A stretch of DNA of 64,000 nucleotides from Paracoccus spongiarum (GTDB taxonomy: Bacteria; Pseudomonadota; Alphaproteobacteria; Rhodobacterales; Rhodobacteraceae), in NCBI RefSeq assembly GCF_030732095.1, contig NZ_JAVAMQ010000011.1:1-64000 (forward strand), read 5' to 3'. The notes under the pieces were generated by a model. That model did no database searches. It had not been told where the DNA came from and saw only the letters and a program-made list of their open reading frames with translations. The translations under genes were made by a program, and so were the position numbers. Numbering within the stretch: position 1 is the first letter of the stretch; the number at the start of each line of letters is the position of its first letter. Of this stretch, positions 44,632-55,324 are shown one piece after another.

Positions 44632-45405
44632 CTATGCGTGATGCGTGCGAGCGGCGTGGCCGCGGCCGTCGTCGGCCAGGCATCCATCGTCGTGCGCATG
44701 GTCGTGATGGTGCCGATACAGCGCCAGCGCGCCCTGTGCCTCGGCGCCGAACAGCGCGCGATAGGCGGGGGCCGTGCTGACATGTTCGGGCGTGCCCTCG
44801 CAGCAGACATGCCCGTTGAGGCAGACCACCCGGTCCGAGGCGCGCATCACCACCAGCAGGTCGTGGCTGACCATCAGCACCGCCGCGCCTGTATCGCGGC
44901 GCAGATCCGCGATCAGCTGATAGAAGGCGACGATGCCCGGCTGGTCCAGCCCCTGGGTCGGCTCGTCCAGCACCAGCAGATGCGGCCGGTGCAGCAGCGC
45001 GCGCGCCAGCAGGACGCGCTGGAACTGCCCGCCCGACAGCTGCGCAAGCTGCCGCCGGTCGATGCCGTGCACGCCGGTCCGTTCCAGCGCGGTGCGGGCC
45101 TCGGCATCGTTGATCCGCCGCGGCAGCGACAGGAAGCGGCGCACCGTCATCGGCATCGCGGTGTCGATCTGGACCCGCTGGGGCACATAACCGATGCGCA
45201 GGCCCGGTCGCCGCGCGACATGCCCCGCAGCCAGCGGCATGTGGCCCAGCAAAGCGCGCACCAGCGACGACTTGCCCGAGCCGTTGGGCCCGACCACGGT
45301 CACGATCTCCTGCGGGTCGATGCGAAAATCCACGTCGCGCAGCACCGTCTCGGCGCTGCCGGGGCGGTGGATGGTCAGGCCGCGCGCCTCGATCAGCGCG
45401 CTCAT
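44632..45405 (-). CDS. znuC: ZnuC, zinc ABC transporter ATPase
   Basis: A 257-residue ATPase: Walker A GPNGSGKS, signature LSGGQFQRVLLARAL, Walker B LLVLDEPTQGLD, switch His in VSHD. The C-terminus is His/Asp-rich (HHHDHAHDDG), a feature of zinc transport ATPases. ATG 45405 overlaps the zur stop by 4 bases. Confidence 0.95.
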   Translation of the reverse strand: MSALIEARGLTIHRPGSAETVLRDVDFRIDPQEIVTVVGPNGSGKSSLVRALLGHMPLAAGHVARRPGLRIGYVPQRVQIDTAMPMTVRRFLSLPRRINDAEARTALERTGVHGIDRRQLAQLSGGQFQRVLLARALLHRPHLLVLDEPTQGLDQPGIVAFYQLIADLRRDTGAAVLMVSHDLLVVMRASDRVVCLNGHVCCEGTPEHVSTAPAYRALFGAEAQGALALYRHHHDHAHDDGCLADDGRGHAARTHHA

Positions 45406-45902
45406 GCCCGCCCCCCGGCGGCGCATGCGGCGCACAGCCCCACCGCCTCGATGGTCGCGCGCTCGACCGCGAAGCCGGCGCCCTGCGCCAGGTCGGACAG
45501 CGCGGCGCGCACCGGCGCGGCCGCCAGCTCGGCCAGCTGGTCGCAGGCGCGGCAGATCAGGAAGGCCGGCGCGTGATCTTTGGCCGGATGCAGGCAGGCG
45601 GCGAAGGCGTTCAGCCGCTGCAGGCGATGGGCAAGGCCGTGTTCCACCAGGAAGTCCAGCGCGCGATAGGCCACCGGCGGCTGCCGCCCGAAGCCCTCGG
45701 CGGCCAGCCGGTCCAGCACCTCATAGGCCCCCATCGCGCGATGCGCCTCGAGCAGGATCTCCAGCGTGCGCCGCCGCACCGGGGTCAGACGCGCGCCCTG
45801 CTCGGCAAGGCGCGCCTCGGCGGCGTCCAGCGCGCCGGACTGGCAGGCATGATGGTCATGCGGGGTGAAGGCGGCGTCGCCTGGGCGGGGGATCTGGCTC
45901 AC
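45402..45902 (-). CDS. zur: Zur, zinc uptake regulator (Fur family)
   Basis: A 166-residue repressor that blocks zinc uptake when zinc is plentiful. Winged helix (LTPVRRRTLEILLEAHRAMG, then PPVAYRALDFLVEHGLAHRL), structural CxxC pairs ICRAC and LCAAC and the regulatory His/Cys in HHACQ and CLHPAKDH. GTG start at 45902. First gene of zur-znuC-znuB; divergent from znuA, with binding boxes between. Confidence 0.93.
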   Translation of the reverse strand: MSQIPRPGDAAFTPHDHHACQSGALDAAEARLAEQGARLTPVRRRTLEILLEAHRAMGAYEVLDRLAAEGFGRQPPVAYRALDFLVEHGLAHRLQRLNAFAACLHPAKDHAPAFLICRACDQLAELAAAPVRAALSDLAQGAGFAVERATIEAVGLCAACAAGGRA

Positions 45903-45907
45903 GGACC

Positions 45908-45949
45908 GTTATCTTATTACATACGGATTGACTTGTTATCATGTAACAT
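45908..45949. promoter_or_regulatory. Two Zur-box-like dyads between zur and znuA
   Basis: TGTTATCATGTAACA (45934-45948) is a clean 5-5-5 palindrome; GTTATCTTATTACATAC (45908-45924) is a weaker copy in the opposite orientation, closest to zur. Both resemble alphaproteobacterial Zur operators (GTTAT...ATAAC type). The stretch is distinctly AT-rich relative to its surroundings, as expected of a divergent promoter. Autoregulation of zur and control of znuA are inferred. Confidence 0.75.
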
Positions 45950-46000
45950 GGACAAGCCTTGTCCTGCAACCGACCCCGCATGCTCCGAAGGACGTCCCCG

Positions 46001-46927
46001 ATGCGCTTTGCCCCCATTGCCGCCCTGATCGTGCTGATCGCGGGCCCCGCCCTGGCCCAGCCCCCGCGGGTCGTGGCCGACACGCCGATCACCGCCTCGC
46101 TTGTGGCGCAGGTGATGGGCGATCTGGGTGCGCCGGGGCTGTTGCTGCCCCCCGGCAGCAGCCCCCATCACCACCAGATGCGCCCTTCCGAGGCGGCGGC
46201 TCTGCAATCGGCCGACTTGCTGGTCTGGATGGGCCCGGCCCTGACGCCCTGGCTGGAACGCGCTGCGGCACCGCGCGGCGCGGGGCGGGACCTGCAATTG
46301 CTGGACGTGCCCGACACCGCACTGCGCGCCTTCGGGGAGGCAGAGCACGATGCTGGGCAAGACGACGGGGACGGCCCTGAGGCCACGGGCGATCACGGCC
46401 ACGACGGCATCGATCCCCATGCCTGGCTCGATCCCGCCAATGCGGCGATCTGGCTGCGGGCCATCGCCGGGGATCTGTCGCGTCGCGATCCCGGCAATGC
46501 TGCCACCTATGCCGACAACGCGGCGGCTGCGCAGGCCCGCCTGAGCGCGCTGGATCACGAGATCACGGGGCGGCTGGCGCCGCTGGCAGACCGACGCTTT
46601 GTGGTGTTTCACGACGCCTATGGCTATTTCACGGACCATTTCGGCCTTCAGCCTGCCATCGCCGTGGCGCTTGGCGATGCCACCAGCCCCTCGGCGGCCC
46701 GCATCGCCGATGTGCAGGCACAGATCGGTGCGTCAGGTGCGCGCTGCGCCTTTCCCGAGTTCGGCCACGACAAGAAGCTGATCGAGGCGGCGATCGGCGG
46801 CAGCGATGTGGTGATGGGCGCGGCGCTGGACCCGGCCGGCGCGGCGATCGAGGGCGGCGCCGGGCTTTACGAGGCGACGCTGCGCGGTCTGGCCGAGACG
46901 GTCGAGGCGTGCCTGTCGGGCGGGTGA
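46001..46927 (+). CDS. znuA: ZnuA, periplasmic zinc-binding protein
   Basis: A 308-residue cluster A-I solute-binding protein with a signal peptide (ends ALAQ, about residue 20). The zinc ligands are the His in SPHHHQMRPS, in IDPHAWLDP and in VVFHDAYGYF. Charged loop (about residues 110-135, GEAEHDAGQDDGDGPEATGD, then HGHD) is the His/Asp-rich loop of ZnuA. AAGGA 8 bases before ATG 46001. Divergent from zur. Confidence 0.95.
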   Translation: MRFAPIAALIVLIAGPALAQPPRVVADTPITASLVAQVMGDLGAPGLLLPPGSSPHHHQMRPSEAAALQSADLLVWMGPALTPWLERAAAPRGAGRDLQLLDVPDTALRAFGEAEHDAGQDDGDGPEATGDHGHDGIDPHAWLDPANAAIWLRAIAGDLSRRDPGNAATYADNAAAAQARLSALDHEITGRLAPLADRRFVVFHDAYGYFTDHFGLQPAIAVALGDATSPSAARIADVQAQIGASGARCAFPEFGHDKKLIEAAIGGSDVVMGAALDPAGAAIEGGAGLYEATLRGLAETVEACLSGG

Positions 46928-47044
46928 GGGCAGCCCTGCGCAGGGAGGGCGCCGGGTCGCGCCAATTCCGACTCTTTTACTTTGACATACCAGACCAAAT
47001 TTGTCAGCATTGGACCATCGACTTCATCCCGTCAGGAGAGCCCC

Positions 47045-47221
47045 ATGACCGCCACCCGCCCCTCCGACTTCTCGCAGCCGGCCACCACGGTGCTGGCCCG
47101 CATGCCCCAGCATGACGCCACCCAACTGACCCGTGGGGGAAATCAGGCGCTGATCGTGCTGGACGACCAGATCTATCAGCTGCGCATCACCCGGGCGGGC
47201 AAGCTGATCCTGACGAAATGA
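47045..47221 (+). CDS. hemP: HemP-like haemin uptake protein
   Basis: A 58-residue protein; the C-terminal half (ALIVLDDQIYQLRITRAGKLILTK) is the conserved HemP domain (PF10636). HemP acts in iron/haem-responsive gene control and in haem uptake in several proteobacteria. AGGAGAG 5 bases before the ATG, a TTGACA at 46982-46987 upstream, and a terminator after it, so it is a single-gene unit with no haem transporter nearby. Confidence 0.9.
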   Translation: MTATRPSDFSQPATTVLARMPQHDATQLTRGGNQALIVLDDQIYQLRITRAGKLILTK

Positions 47222-47224
47222 GAA

Positions 47225-47251
47225 AGGGGCGCCGGTTGCGCCCCTCTTTTT
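47225..47251 (+). terminator. Terminator after hemP
   Basis: An 8-base stem AGGGGCGC / GCGCCCCT, loop CGGTT, then CTTTTTCC. Starts 4 bases after the hemP stop. It lies in the interval before the convergent rluB gene and may serve both. Confidence 0.85.
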
Positions 47252-47256
47252 CCGTC

Positions 47257-48963
<1,707 letters not shown>

Positions 48964-49083
48964 GGCGAAATCTCCTGCGCATCGCTGCGGTGGCAAAGCA
49001 TGGCTTCTACGCGGTTGCCGGGCATTGGGAAAGCCTTATCGCGGACGCTTGCGCGCCGCCCCCCGCCTTGCGACAAGCGGGGC

Positions 49084-49533
49084 ATGATCTTCACCTCCCA
49101 CATGCCGCAGGCGCTGGCCGAGGCGCGGGCCGCCGCGCAGCGGGGCGAGGTGCCCGTGGGCGCGGTGCTGATCGGCCCGGACGGGCGCATCGCCGGGGCG
49201 CATGGCAATCGCACCCGCGAACTGTCCGACCCCACCGCCCATGCCGAGATCCTCGCCATCCGGGCCGGCTGCGCGGCAGCCGGATCGCAGCGGCTGCCGG
49301 GCTACAGCCTGTGGGTGACGCTGGAACCCTGTGCGATGTGCGCGGCGGCGATCTCGGCGGCCCGGATCGAGACGCTGTATTACGGCGCCGCCGATCCGCG
49401 CATGGGCGGGGTGGCGCATGGCGCGCGGGTCTTCGACCATCCGCAATGCCATCACCGCCCGCAGGTCTATGACGGCATCGGCGCGGATGCGTCGCGCGAC
49501 CTGCTACAGGATTTCTTCGCACAGCGGCGCTGA
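49084..49533 (+). CDS. tadA: TadA, tRNA-specific adenosine deaminase
   Basis: A 149-residue zinc enzyme that makes inosine at the wobble base of tRNA-Arg(ACG). HAE at 53-55 and PCAMC at 81-85 give the three zinc ligands and the catalytic Glu. ATG 49084 or ATG 49102 is the start. Divergent from rluB and 60 bases before a tRNA gene. Confidence 0.95.
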   Translation: MIFTSHMPQALAEARAAAQRGEVPVGAVLIGPDGRIAGAHGNRTRELSDPTAHAEILAIRAGCAAAGSQRLPGYSLWVTLEPCAMCAAAISAARIETLYYGAADPRMGGVAHGARVFDHPQCHHRPQVYDGIGADASRDLLQDFFAQRR

Positions 49534-49593
49534 GGCCCAAGCCGCGCGCGGATGTCTTGCACCCCCGCGCCGCCGCGCCTATACCGGTGCGGC

Positions 49594-49667
49594 GCGGGTG
49601 TAGCTCAATGGTAGAGCAGCAGCCTTCCAAGCTGAATACGTGGGTTCGATTCCCATCACCCGCTCCA
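49594..49667 (+). tRNA. tRNA-Gly (anticodon TCC)
   Basis: A 74-base tRNA including the encoded CCA. Acceptor GCGGGTG pairs with CACCCGC; D-loop GTAGCTCAATGGTAGAGC; anticodon loop CTTCCAA with TCC at 49626-49628; T-arm GGGTTCGATTCCC. Discriminator T. All stems form. Confidence 0.97.
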
Positions 49668-50698
49668 GAACCTGTCCTGTTCATCAGGGAATTGCGGTGA
49701 TTCTTCCGAATCGCCGCGCGGTTTTCTGTCCGTCTTGCCAAACAGATTGACGTTCGCAGGCAGAGGGGTGTCACCTCCGGCTGTCAGCCCGGGCATGGGA
49801 CGGGATCGCCGGCCGGGCGCTCGGCCATCCTTTTCGACATGGTTGCCGTCGCATCGCCGGGCAGCCTCGGCCGATGATGATGCGGGACGGCCGGGCGGGT
49901 GTCACACCGGCGACCTTGAGGCCGCGGCAGGCGGCAGCAAGATGCGACGCGCAGAGTTCGAGAAGCGCAGCCCGAGGCGCCCCTGCCGTCCTCGACCGGG
50001 CAGGGGTCGTGGTAGCGGCCGCCCTGCGGCTGCGGACCTCTCCGCTGCCCTCGACGATGCGCTGCGCCCCGGCGGGGCTGGCAGTGGAGGCCGGCGGCGA
50101 GACGGCGGGCGTCCCCGCCCTGCGGGTCCGGCATGTCGGCGCGGACCGAGACCGGCGGGGGAAGCCCGCTCCTCCTGCCGGGTCGGGCCGGGCGAGGCCG
50201 GGGAACCTGCCGACCCGGAACAGCGCGCCGGACACGCCGAAGGCGGCCAGCCGCCTCGGTGGACCGCGTCCGCACCAGTGAGCCCGCATCGTCCCGCCCG
50301 CGACGACCGGCCTTGCGCCGTCCAGCGCCCTGCGGGACATCCCGAGCAATACCCGTTCCCGCGTGCGCATGGCTGTCACCCTTCCGGACATCCCGCACGC
50401 CTCGGCGCGAATGGCCCGACCGACAGGTCATCGAAGCCATCGGCCCTGCGGGGGCTGTGCCACCGCCCGATCCGGTCGGGCGTCATGGCTGCGCCCGGAC
50501 CGTTCTAGGCCGCTTCATGGCCGCAGCCAACCCGACGAGCCGAGGCGGTCGTTCGACTGCGTGGCCAGTACCGGCACTCTCGGCAGAGCGATTGCCGGCA
50601 TTCGCGAACTGGCGCAGGCCCCGGCCCGGTTCGGCGAGCGGTCGCCCGGCGGGCTCCGCAGCTGGTCGATCGTCCCGGCCTGCGGCACCCGGCAACCG
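49668..50698. other. About 1 kb after tRNA-Gly without a supported gene
   Basis: Long open frames exist on both strands (for example minus 50391-49771, plus 49735-50508) but all are Arg/Pro/Gly/Ala-rich with no regular hydrophobic pattern, motif or ribosome site, and none reads as a known protein. It could be a decayed gene or a remnant of an element integrated at the tRNA. A repeated tRNA 3' end was looked for by eye and not found in this window. Confidence 0.5.
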
Positions 50699-53086
50699 TC
50701 AGCGGCGCAGCGTGCCGCCCGTCGCCTTCTCGACCTTGTCGATGATCTTCTGACTGACCGCTTCGATCTCGGCGTCGGTCAGGGTCTTGTCGCGCGGTTC
50801 CAGCCGGACGGTGATGGCGATCGACTTGGCCCCGCCCTCCAGCCCGGTGAACTGGTCGAAGACGCTGACCTGCCGGATCAGGGCCTTGTCGGCCCCCTGC
50901 GCGGCGTTGACCAGCGTCACCGCCTCGACGCCCGGATCGACGACGAACGCGAAATCGCGCTCGACCGCCTGCAATCCCGAGATCTCCAGCGCCGGGCGTC
51001 CCGCGCCCTGCGCCTTGGGGAAGGGGATGTTGGCGAGCCGGATGGTGAAGGCCACCGCCGGCCCCTTGATGTCCAGCTGACGCAGCACGCGCGGATGCAC
51101 CTCGCCAAAGCTGGCGAGGATGTTCGGCCCAAGGGCGATATTGCCGGCGCGGCCGGGATGCCACCAGCCGTCCAGCCTGCGGTTGATCTGGGCCCGCGCC
51201 GGCGCGCCGACGGCGGCAAGCACGGCCTCGGCATCGGCCTTGGCGTCATAAAGATCGACCTTGCGGCGGCTGGCGAAGGGGTCACGCGGCGCGGTCGATC
51301 CGACCAGCAGCCCCGCCAGTTGTGTTGCCTGCTCGCCCGGCTCGCCGCCCGAGAAGACCGGCCCGATCTCGAACAGCGCCAGGTCGGCCACCCCGCGCGC
51401 CTGGTTGCGCGCCGCGGCGGCCAGCAGGCCGGGCAGCAGGTCGGGGCGCAGATGGGTCATCTCGCTGCTGATCGGGTTCTCGACCCGCACCGCATCGGAC
51501 CCGCCGCCGAACATCGCGGCCGCGGCCTGGTCGATGAAACTGTAGGTGACGCATTCATTGTAGCCGAGGGCCGCCGCCTGCCGGCGGGCCGCCTTCTCGC
51601 GGATCTGGCCGGGCGTCAGGATCGGGCGCGGCACGCCGGGCTGCGGCCGGGCCAGCGGCTTGCCCTCAAGCCGGGTCAGGCTTTCGATACGGGCGATTTC
51701 CTCGACCAGGTCGGCCTCGCCCAGCACGTCGGGACGCCACGAGGGCACATGCGCCATGTCGCCCTCCAGCCGGAAACCGAGCGATTGCAGGATCGCGCGC
51801 TGGCGATCCTCGGCGATGTCGAGCCCGACCAGCCGGCTGGTGCGCTGCGGATCAAGGCGATAGGCGCGGCGGGTGTCGGGCAGCGCGCCGGCGGTGACGA
51901 CCTCCGAAGCCTCGCCGCCGCAGAGATCGAGGACCATCCGGGTCGCCATCTCCAGCCCGGCAAGCGTGAAGTCGGGGTCGATGCCGCGTTCGAAGCGATA
52001 GCGCGCATCCGAATTGATCTTCAGCGCCCGGCCCGTCGCCGCGGTGCTGATCGGGTCGAAATAGGCCGCCTCGATGAACACCTCCGTGGTCGCCGCGTCG
52101 GCGCCCGAGGCGGCGCCGCCCATCACCCCGGCGATGCTTTCGGGCCCGTTCGCGTCGCAGATCACGACGGCATGGGGCGGCAGCACATGGGTCTTGTCGT
52201 CCAGCGCCGTGATCTCTTCGCCGGGCCGCGGGGCACGCAGGACCAGATCGCCCGTGACCTTGGCCGCGTCGAAGACATGCAGCGGGCGGTTGAGGTCGAA
52301 GGTGAAGAAATTGGTGATGTCGACCAGCGCGTTGATGGGCCGCAGGCCGATGGCGCGCAGGCGTTTCTGCAGCCAGTCGGGGCTGGGCCCGTTGCGCAGC
52401 CCGCGCACCACGCGGCCGGCGAAGAACGGCGCCTTGGCCGCCACCTCTGGCGCGATCCGCACGCCTTTGGGACAGGCAAAGCGGCCCTCGACCCGCGCCT
52501 CTGGCAGCGGCTTCAGCCGGCCCAGCCCGCGCGCGGCAAGATCGCGGGCGATCCCGCGCACGCCCAGCGCGTCGGGGCGGTTGGGCGTGATCTTGATGTG
52601 GATCACCGGGTCGATGCGCTCGGGCGCGTTCCGGGCCAGCCAGTCCGTGAACCGTTCGCCGACCTCGCCCGAAGGCAGTTCGATGATGCCGTCATGTTCC
52701 TCGGACAGTTCCAGCTCGCGCTCGGACGCCATCATGCCGTGGCTCTCGATGCCGCGGATCCTGCCGATGCCCAGCGTCGTGTCGATGCCGGGCACGTAAT
52801 CGCCGGGCTTTGCCAGCACCACCGTGATGCCGGCGCGGGCGTTCGGCGCACCGCAGACGATCTGTTTCTCGCCCTCGTCGGTCATCACGCGGCAGACCCT
52901 CAGCCGGTCGGCGTCGGGATGCGGGCTGGCCTCGATTACCTTTGCCAGCGTGAAGGGGCGCAGGCGTGCCGCGGGGTCGGCGACATCCTCGACCTCAAGG
53001 CCCAGATCGGTCAGCGCCTCGGTGATCTGGTCCAGCGTGGCGGTGGTGTCGAGATGTTCGGCAAGCCAGGAGAGGGTGAATTTCAT
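50699..53086 (-). CDS. pheT: Phenylalanyl-tRNA synthetase beta subunit
   Basis: A 795-residue protein of normal length. N-terminal MKFTLSWLAEHLDT, tRNA-binding (EMAP-like) domain about 40-150, B3/B4 editing domain (VDITNFFTFDLNRPLHVFDA), B5 and C-terminal FDX-ACB anticodon-arm domain (VERDFAFVVDPGV, then QKIIDKVEKATGGTLRR). Pairs with PheS, which is not adjacent upstream; instead gph lies upstream. Confidence 0.97.
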   Translation of the reverse strand: MKFTLSWLAEHLDTTATLDQITEALTDLGLEVEDVADPAARLRPFTLAKVIEASPHPDADRLRVCRVMTDEGEKQIVCGAPNARAGITVVLAKPGDYVPGIDTTLGIGRIRGIESHGMMASERELELSEEHDGIIELPSGEVGERFTDWLARNAPERIDPVIHIKITPNRPDALGVRGIARDLAARGLGRLKPLPEARVEGRFACPKGVRIAPEVAAKAPFFAGRVVRGLRNGPSPDWLQKRLRAIGLRPINALVDITNFFTFDLNRPLHVFDAAKVTGDLVLRAPRPGEEITALDDKTHVLPPHAVVICDANGPESIAGVMGGAASGADAATTEVFIEAAYFDPISTAATGRALKINSDARYRFERGIDPDFTLAGLEMATRMVLDLCGGEASEVVTAGALPDTRRAYRLDPQRTSRLVGLDIAEDRQRAILQSLGFRLEGDMAHVPSWRPDVLGEADLVEEIARIESLTRLEGKPLARPQPGVPRPILTPGQIREKAARRQAAALGYNECVTYSFIDQAAAAMFGGGSDAVRVENPISSEMTHLRPDLLPGLLAAAARNQARGVADLALFEIGPVFSGGEPGEQATQLAGLLVGSTAPRDPFASRRKVDLYDAKADAEAVLAAVGAPARAQINRRLDGWWHPGRAGNIALGPNILASFGEVHPRVLRQLDIKGPAVAFTIRLANIPFPKAQGAGRPALEISGLQAVERDFAFVVDPGVEAVTLVNAAQGADKALIRQVSVFDQFTGLEGGAKSIAITVRLEPRDKTLTDAEIEAVSQKIIDKVEKATGGTLRR

Positions 53087-53178
53087 GTGGACAAATCCCT
53101 TCGGGCCGGCATCAGGTCCGGGCTTTGGGCGGGTTCCTAGCGCAAGGCCGCGCCGAATGGTAGGGGGCGGCCGGCAGC

Positions 53179-53865
53179 CTATGCCAGCCAGCGCCGCGCG
53201 AGGTCGGGCAGTTCGTCGAAATGGCCGATCAGCGCATCCGGCGCCAGACGCCCGATCGCCGCGCCCTCGGGACCGAAACCGACCAGCGCAACCCGCACCC
53301 CGGCGGCGCTGGCGGTGCGGCGGTCGGTCTCGGTGTCGCCCAGCAGGAAGGACGCCGCCACGCGGCCCCCCGCCGCCTCGACCGCCGCGCGATAGGGCCG
53401 CGGATCGGGCTTGCGCACCGGCAGCGTATCGGCCCCGATCAGCGCGTCGAAGGCGTCGCGGATGCCCAGTTCGCACAGCAGCGTTTCGGCCAGCGCCTCG
53501 GGCTTGTTGGTGCAGACCGCAAGCCGGAAGCCGTCCCGGGCCAGCCGCGCCAGCGCCGCCCCTGCCCCCGGATACAGCCGGGTATGCACGGCGATGTTGG
53601 CGCCATAATGATCCAGCAGCCGCGGATAATCCTCGTCCTCGGCGCCCGGCGGCAGCAGCGTGTCGGCACCGATCCGCCCATAGCCCGCCCGCAGCATCGC
53701 GCGCCCGCCGTGAAAGGCGATCAGCGCATCCGCGACCGGGTCCAGCAGCGCGCCAAGCCCGCGCGCCCGAAAGCAGGCATTGGCCGCCGCAATCAGGTCC
53801 GCCGAGGTGTCCGCCAGCGTCCCGTCAAGGTCGAACACCACCGTGCCGCGCGATCCGTCAGCCAT
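53179..53865 (-). CDS. gph: Phosphoglycolate phosphatase-like HAD hydrolase
   Basis: A 228-residue HAD enzyme. Motif I FDLDGTLADT with nucleophile Asp12 and acid Asp14, motif II Thr in VCTNKPEAL, Lys in VRKPDP, motif IV LLGDTETDRRTA. Most like Gph, which clears 2-phosphoglycolate after DNA repair or RuBP oxygenation. Substrate not proven. ATG 53865 with GGGGCGGAAA site. Confidence 0.85.
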   Translation of the reverse strand: MADGSRGTVVFDLDGTLADTSADLIAAANACFRARGLGALLDPVADALIAFHGGRAMLRAGYGRIGADTLLPPGAEDEDYPRLLDHYGANIAVHTRLYPGAGAALARLARDGFRLAVCTNKPEALAETLLCELGIRDAFDALIGADTLPVRKPDPRPYRAAVEAAGGRVAASFLLGDTETDRRTASAAGVRVALVGFGPEGAAIGRLAPDALIGHFDELPDLARRWLA

Positions 53866-53980
53866 TTTCCGCCCCCACGAAACGATCCGAAAACAAAGGT
53901 GAACGCGCCGGGCCTTTCCAGCGCCGCCGGCCCCGACTAGAACCCATCGCAAAGAATGTGAACAGGCGATGAGGGCGGCA

Positions 53981-55324
53981 ATGGCGGATTCTGCGATAGC
54001 GGTGGTGGTCCTGGCCGCGGGACAGGGCAGCCGGATGCAGTCGGACCTGCCCAAGGTGCTGCACCGGCTTGGCGGCGTGCCGATGATCGGCCACGCGCTG
54101 GCGGCGGCGCGCAGCCTGGAACCCGAACAGGTCATCGTGGTGGCCGGCCATGGCGCCCAGGCGGTCGGCAAGGCGGTCGCCCGGCTGGACCCCGATGCAG
54201 CGATCGTCCTGCAATCCGAGCAGCTCGGCACCGGCCATGCCGTGCGCCAGACCCTGACCGAGCTTGAGGGCTTCGAGGGCAAGGTGATCGTGCTGTATGG
54301 CGACACCCCCTTCATCGGCGAGGATACGCTGGCGGCGCTGTCGGGCCACCCGGCCGACGTCGTGGTGCTGGGCTTCGAGGCCGAGGAACCGGGCCGCTAT
54401 GGCCGGCTGGTCGTGACCGACCGCGGACTGGAACGGATCGTCGAGTTCAAGGACGCCGATGCCGCCACCCGCCGCATCGCGCTGTGCAATTCGGGCGTCA
54501 TGGCGCTGGAGGCCGGGCTCTTGCGGCAACTGATCGTGCGGCTGGGCAATGACAACGCGGCCGGCGAATACTACCTCACCGATCTGGTGGCGCTGGCCCG
54601 CACCGAGGGTCGCCGGGCGGATGTCGTGACCTGCGACGAAGAGGAAACCCTGGGCATCAACACCCGCGCCGAACTGGCCGCCGCCGAGGCCGCCTTCCAG
54701 GCCCGGGCGCGGCGTGACGCGCTGGAGAACGGCGTCACGCTGATCGATCCGGGCACGGTCTGGTTCTCGCTGGATACCGCCATCGGCCGCGATGCGATCA
54801 TCGGGCCGAATGTCGTCTTCGGCCCCGGGGTCACCGTCGAATCCGGGGCCGAGATCCTGCCCTTCTGCCATCTGGAAGGCTGCCACATCTCGTCGGGCGC
54901 GACCGTCGGCCCGTTTGCCCGGCTGCGCCCCGGCGCGGAACTGGGCGGCGACGTGCATGTGGGCAATTTCGTCGAGATCAAGAACTCGGTGCTGGACGAG
55001 GGTGTGAAGGTCGGCCACCTGACCTATCTGGGCGACGCCCATATCGGCGAGCACAGCAATATCGGCGCCGGCACGGTCACCTGCAATTACGACGGCGTGA
55101 TGAAGCACCGCACCGAGATCGGCGCCCGCGCCTTCATCGGCAGCGACACCATGCTGGTGGCCCCGGTCCGGGTCGGCCACGAGGCGGTCACCGGGTCCGG
55201 CTCGGTCATCACCCGTGACGTGCCGGATGGCGACCTGGCCATCGGCCGGGCGCGGCAGGAAAACAAGGCCCGGCTTGGCCTGAGGCTGATGCAGGCGCTG
55301 CGGCTGAAGAAGGACAAGGGCTGA
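53981..55324 (+). CDS. glmU: GlmU, bifunctional UDP-GlcNAc synthesis enzyme
   Basis: A 447-residue enzyme. N-terminal uridyltransferase (VVVLAAGQGSRM, QLGTGHAVRQTL, VLYGDTPFI) and C-terminal left-handed beta-helix acetyltransferase (GPFARLRPGAELGGDVHVGN, ADP...GAGTVTCNYDG). Makes UDP-GlcNAc from GlcN-1-P. ATG 53981 has GAGGG 5 bases upstream; ATG 53969 is the alternative. Stop overlaps glmS start. Confidence 0.96.
   Translation: MADSAIAVVVLAAGQGSRMQSDLPKVLHRLGGVPMIGHALAAARSLEPEQVIVVAGHGAQAVGKAVARLDPDAAIVLQSEQLGTGHAVRQTLTELEGFEGKVIVLYGDTPFIGEDTLAALSGHPADVVVLGFEAEEPGRYGRLVVTDRGLERIVEFKDADAATRRIALCNSGVMALEAGLLRQLIVRLGNDNAAGEYYLTDLVALARTEGRRADVVTCDEEETLGINTRAELAAAEAAFQARARRDALENGVTLIDPGTVWFSLDTAIGRDAIIGPNVVFGPGVTVESGAEILPFCHLEGCHISSGATVGPFARLRPGAELGGDVHVGNFVEIKNSVLDEGVKVGHLTYLGDAHIGEHSNIGAGTVTCNYDGVMKHRTEIGARAFIGSDTMLVAPVRVGHEAVTGSGSVITRDVPDGDLAIGRARQENKARLGLRLMQALRLKKDKG

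Noticed and set aside
50483..50698. Short minus-strand ORF beyond the pheT stop as a gene
   Set aside because: It continues no known domain and lacks a ribosome site.
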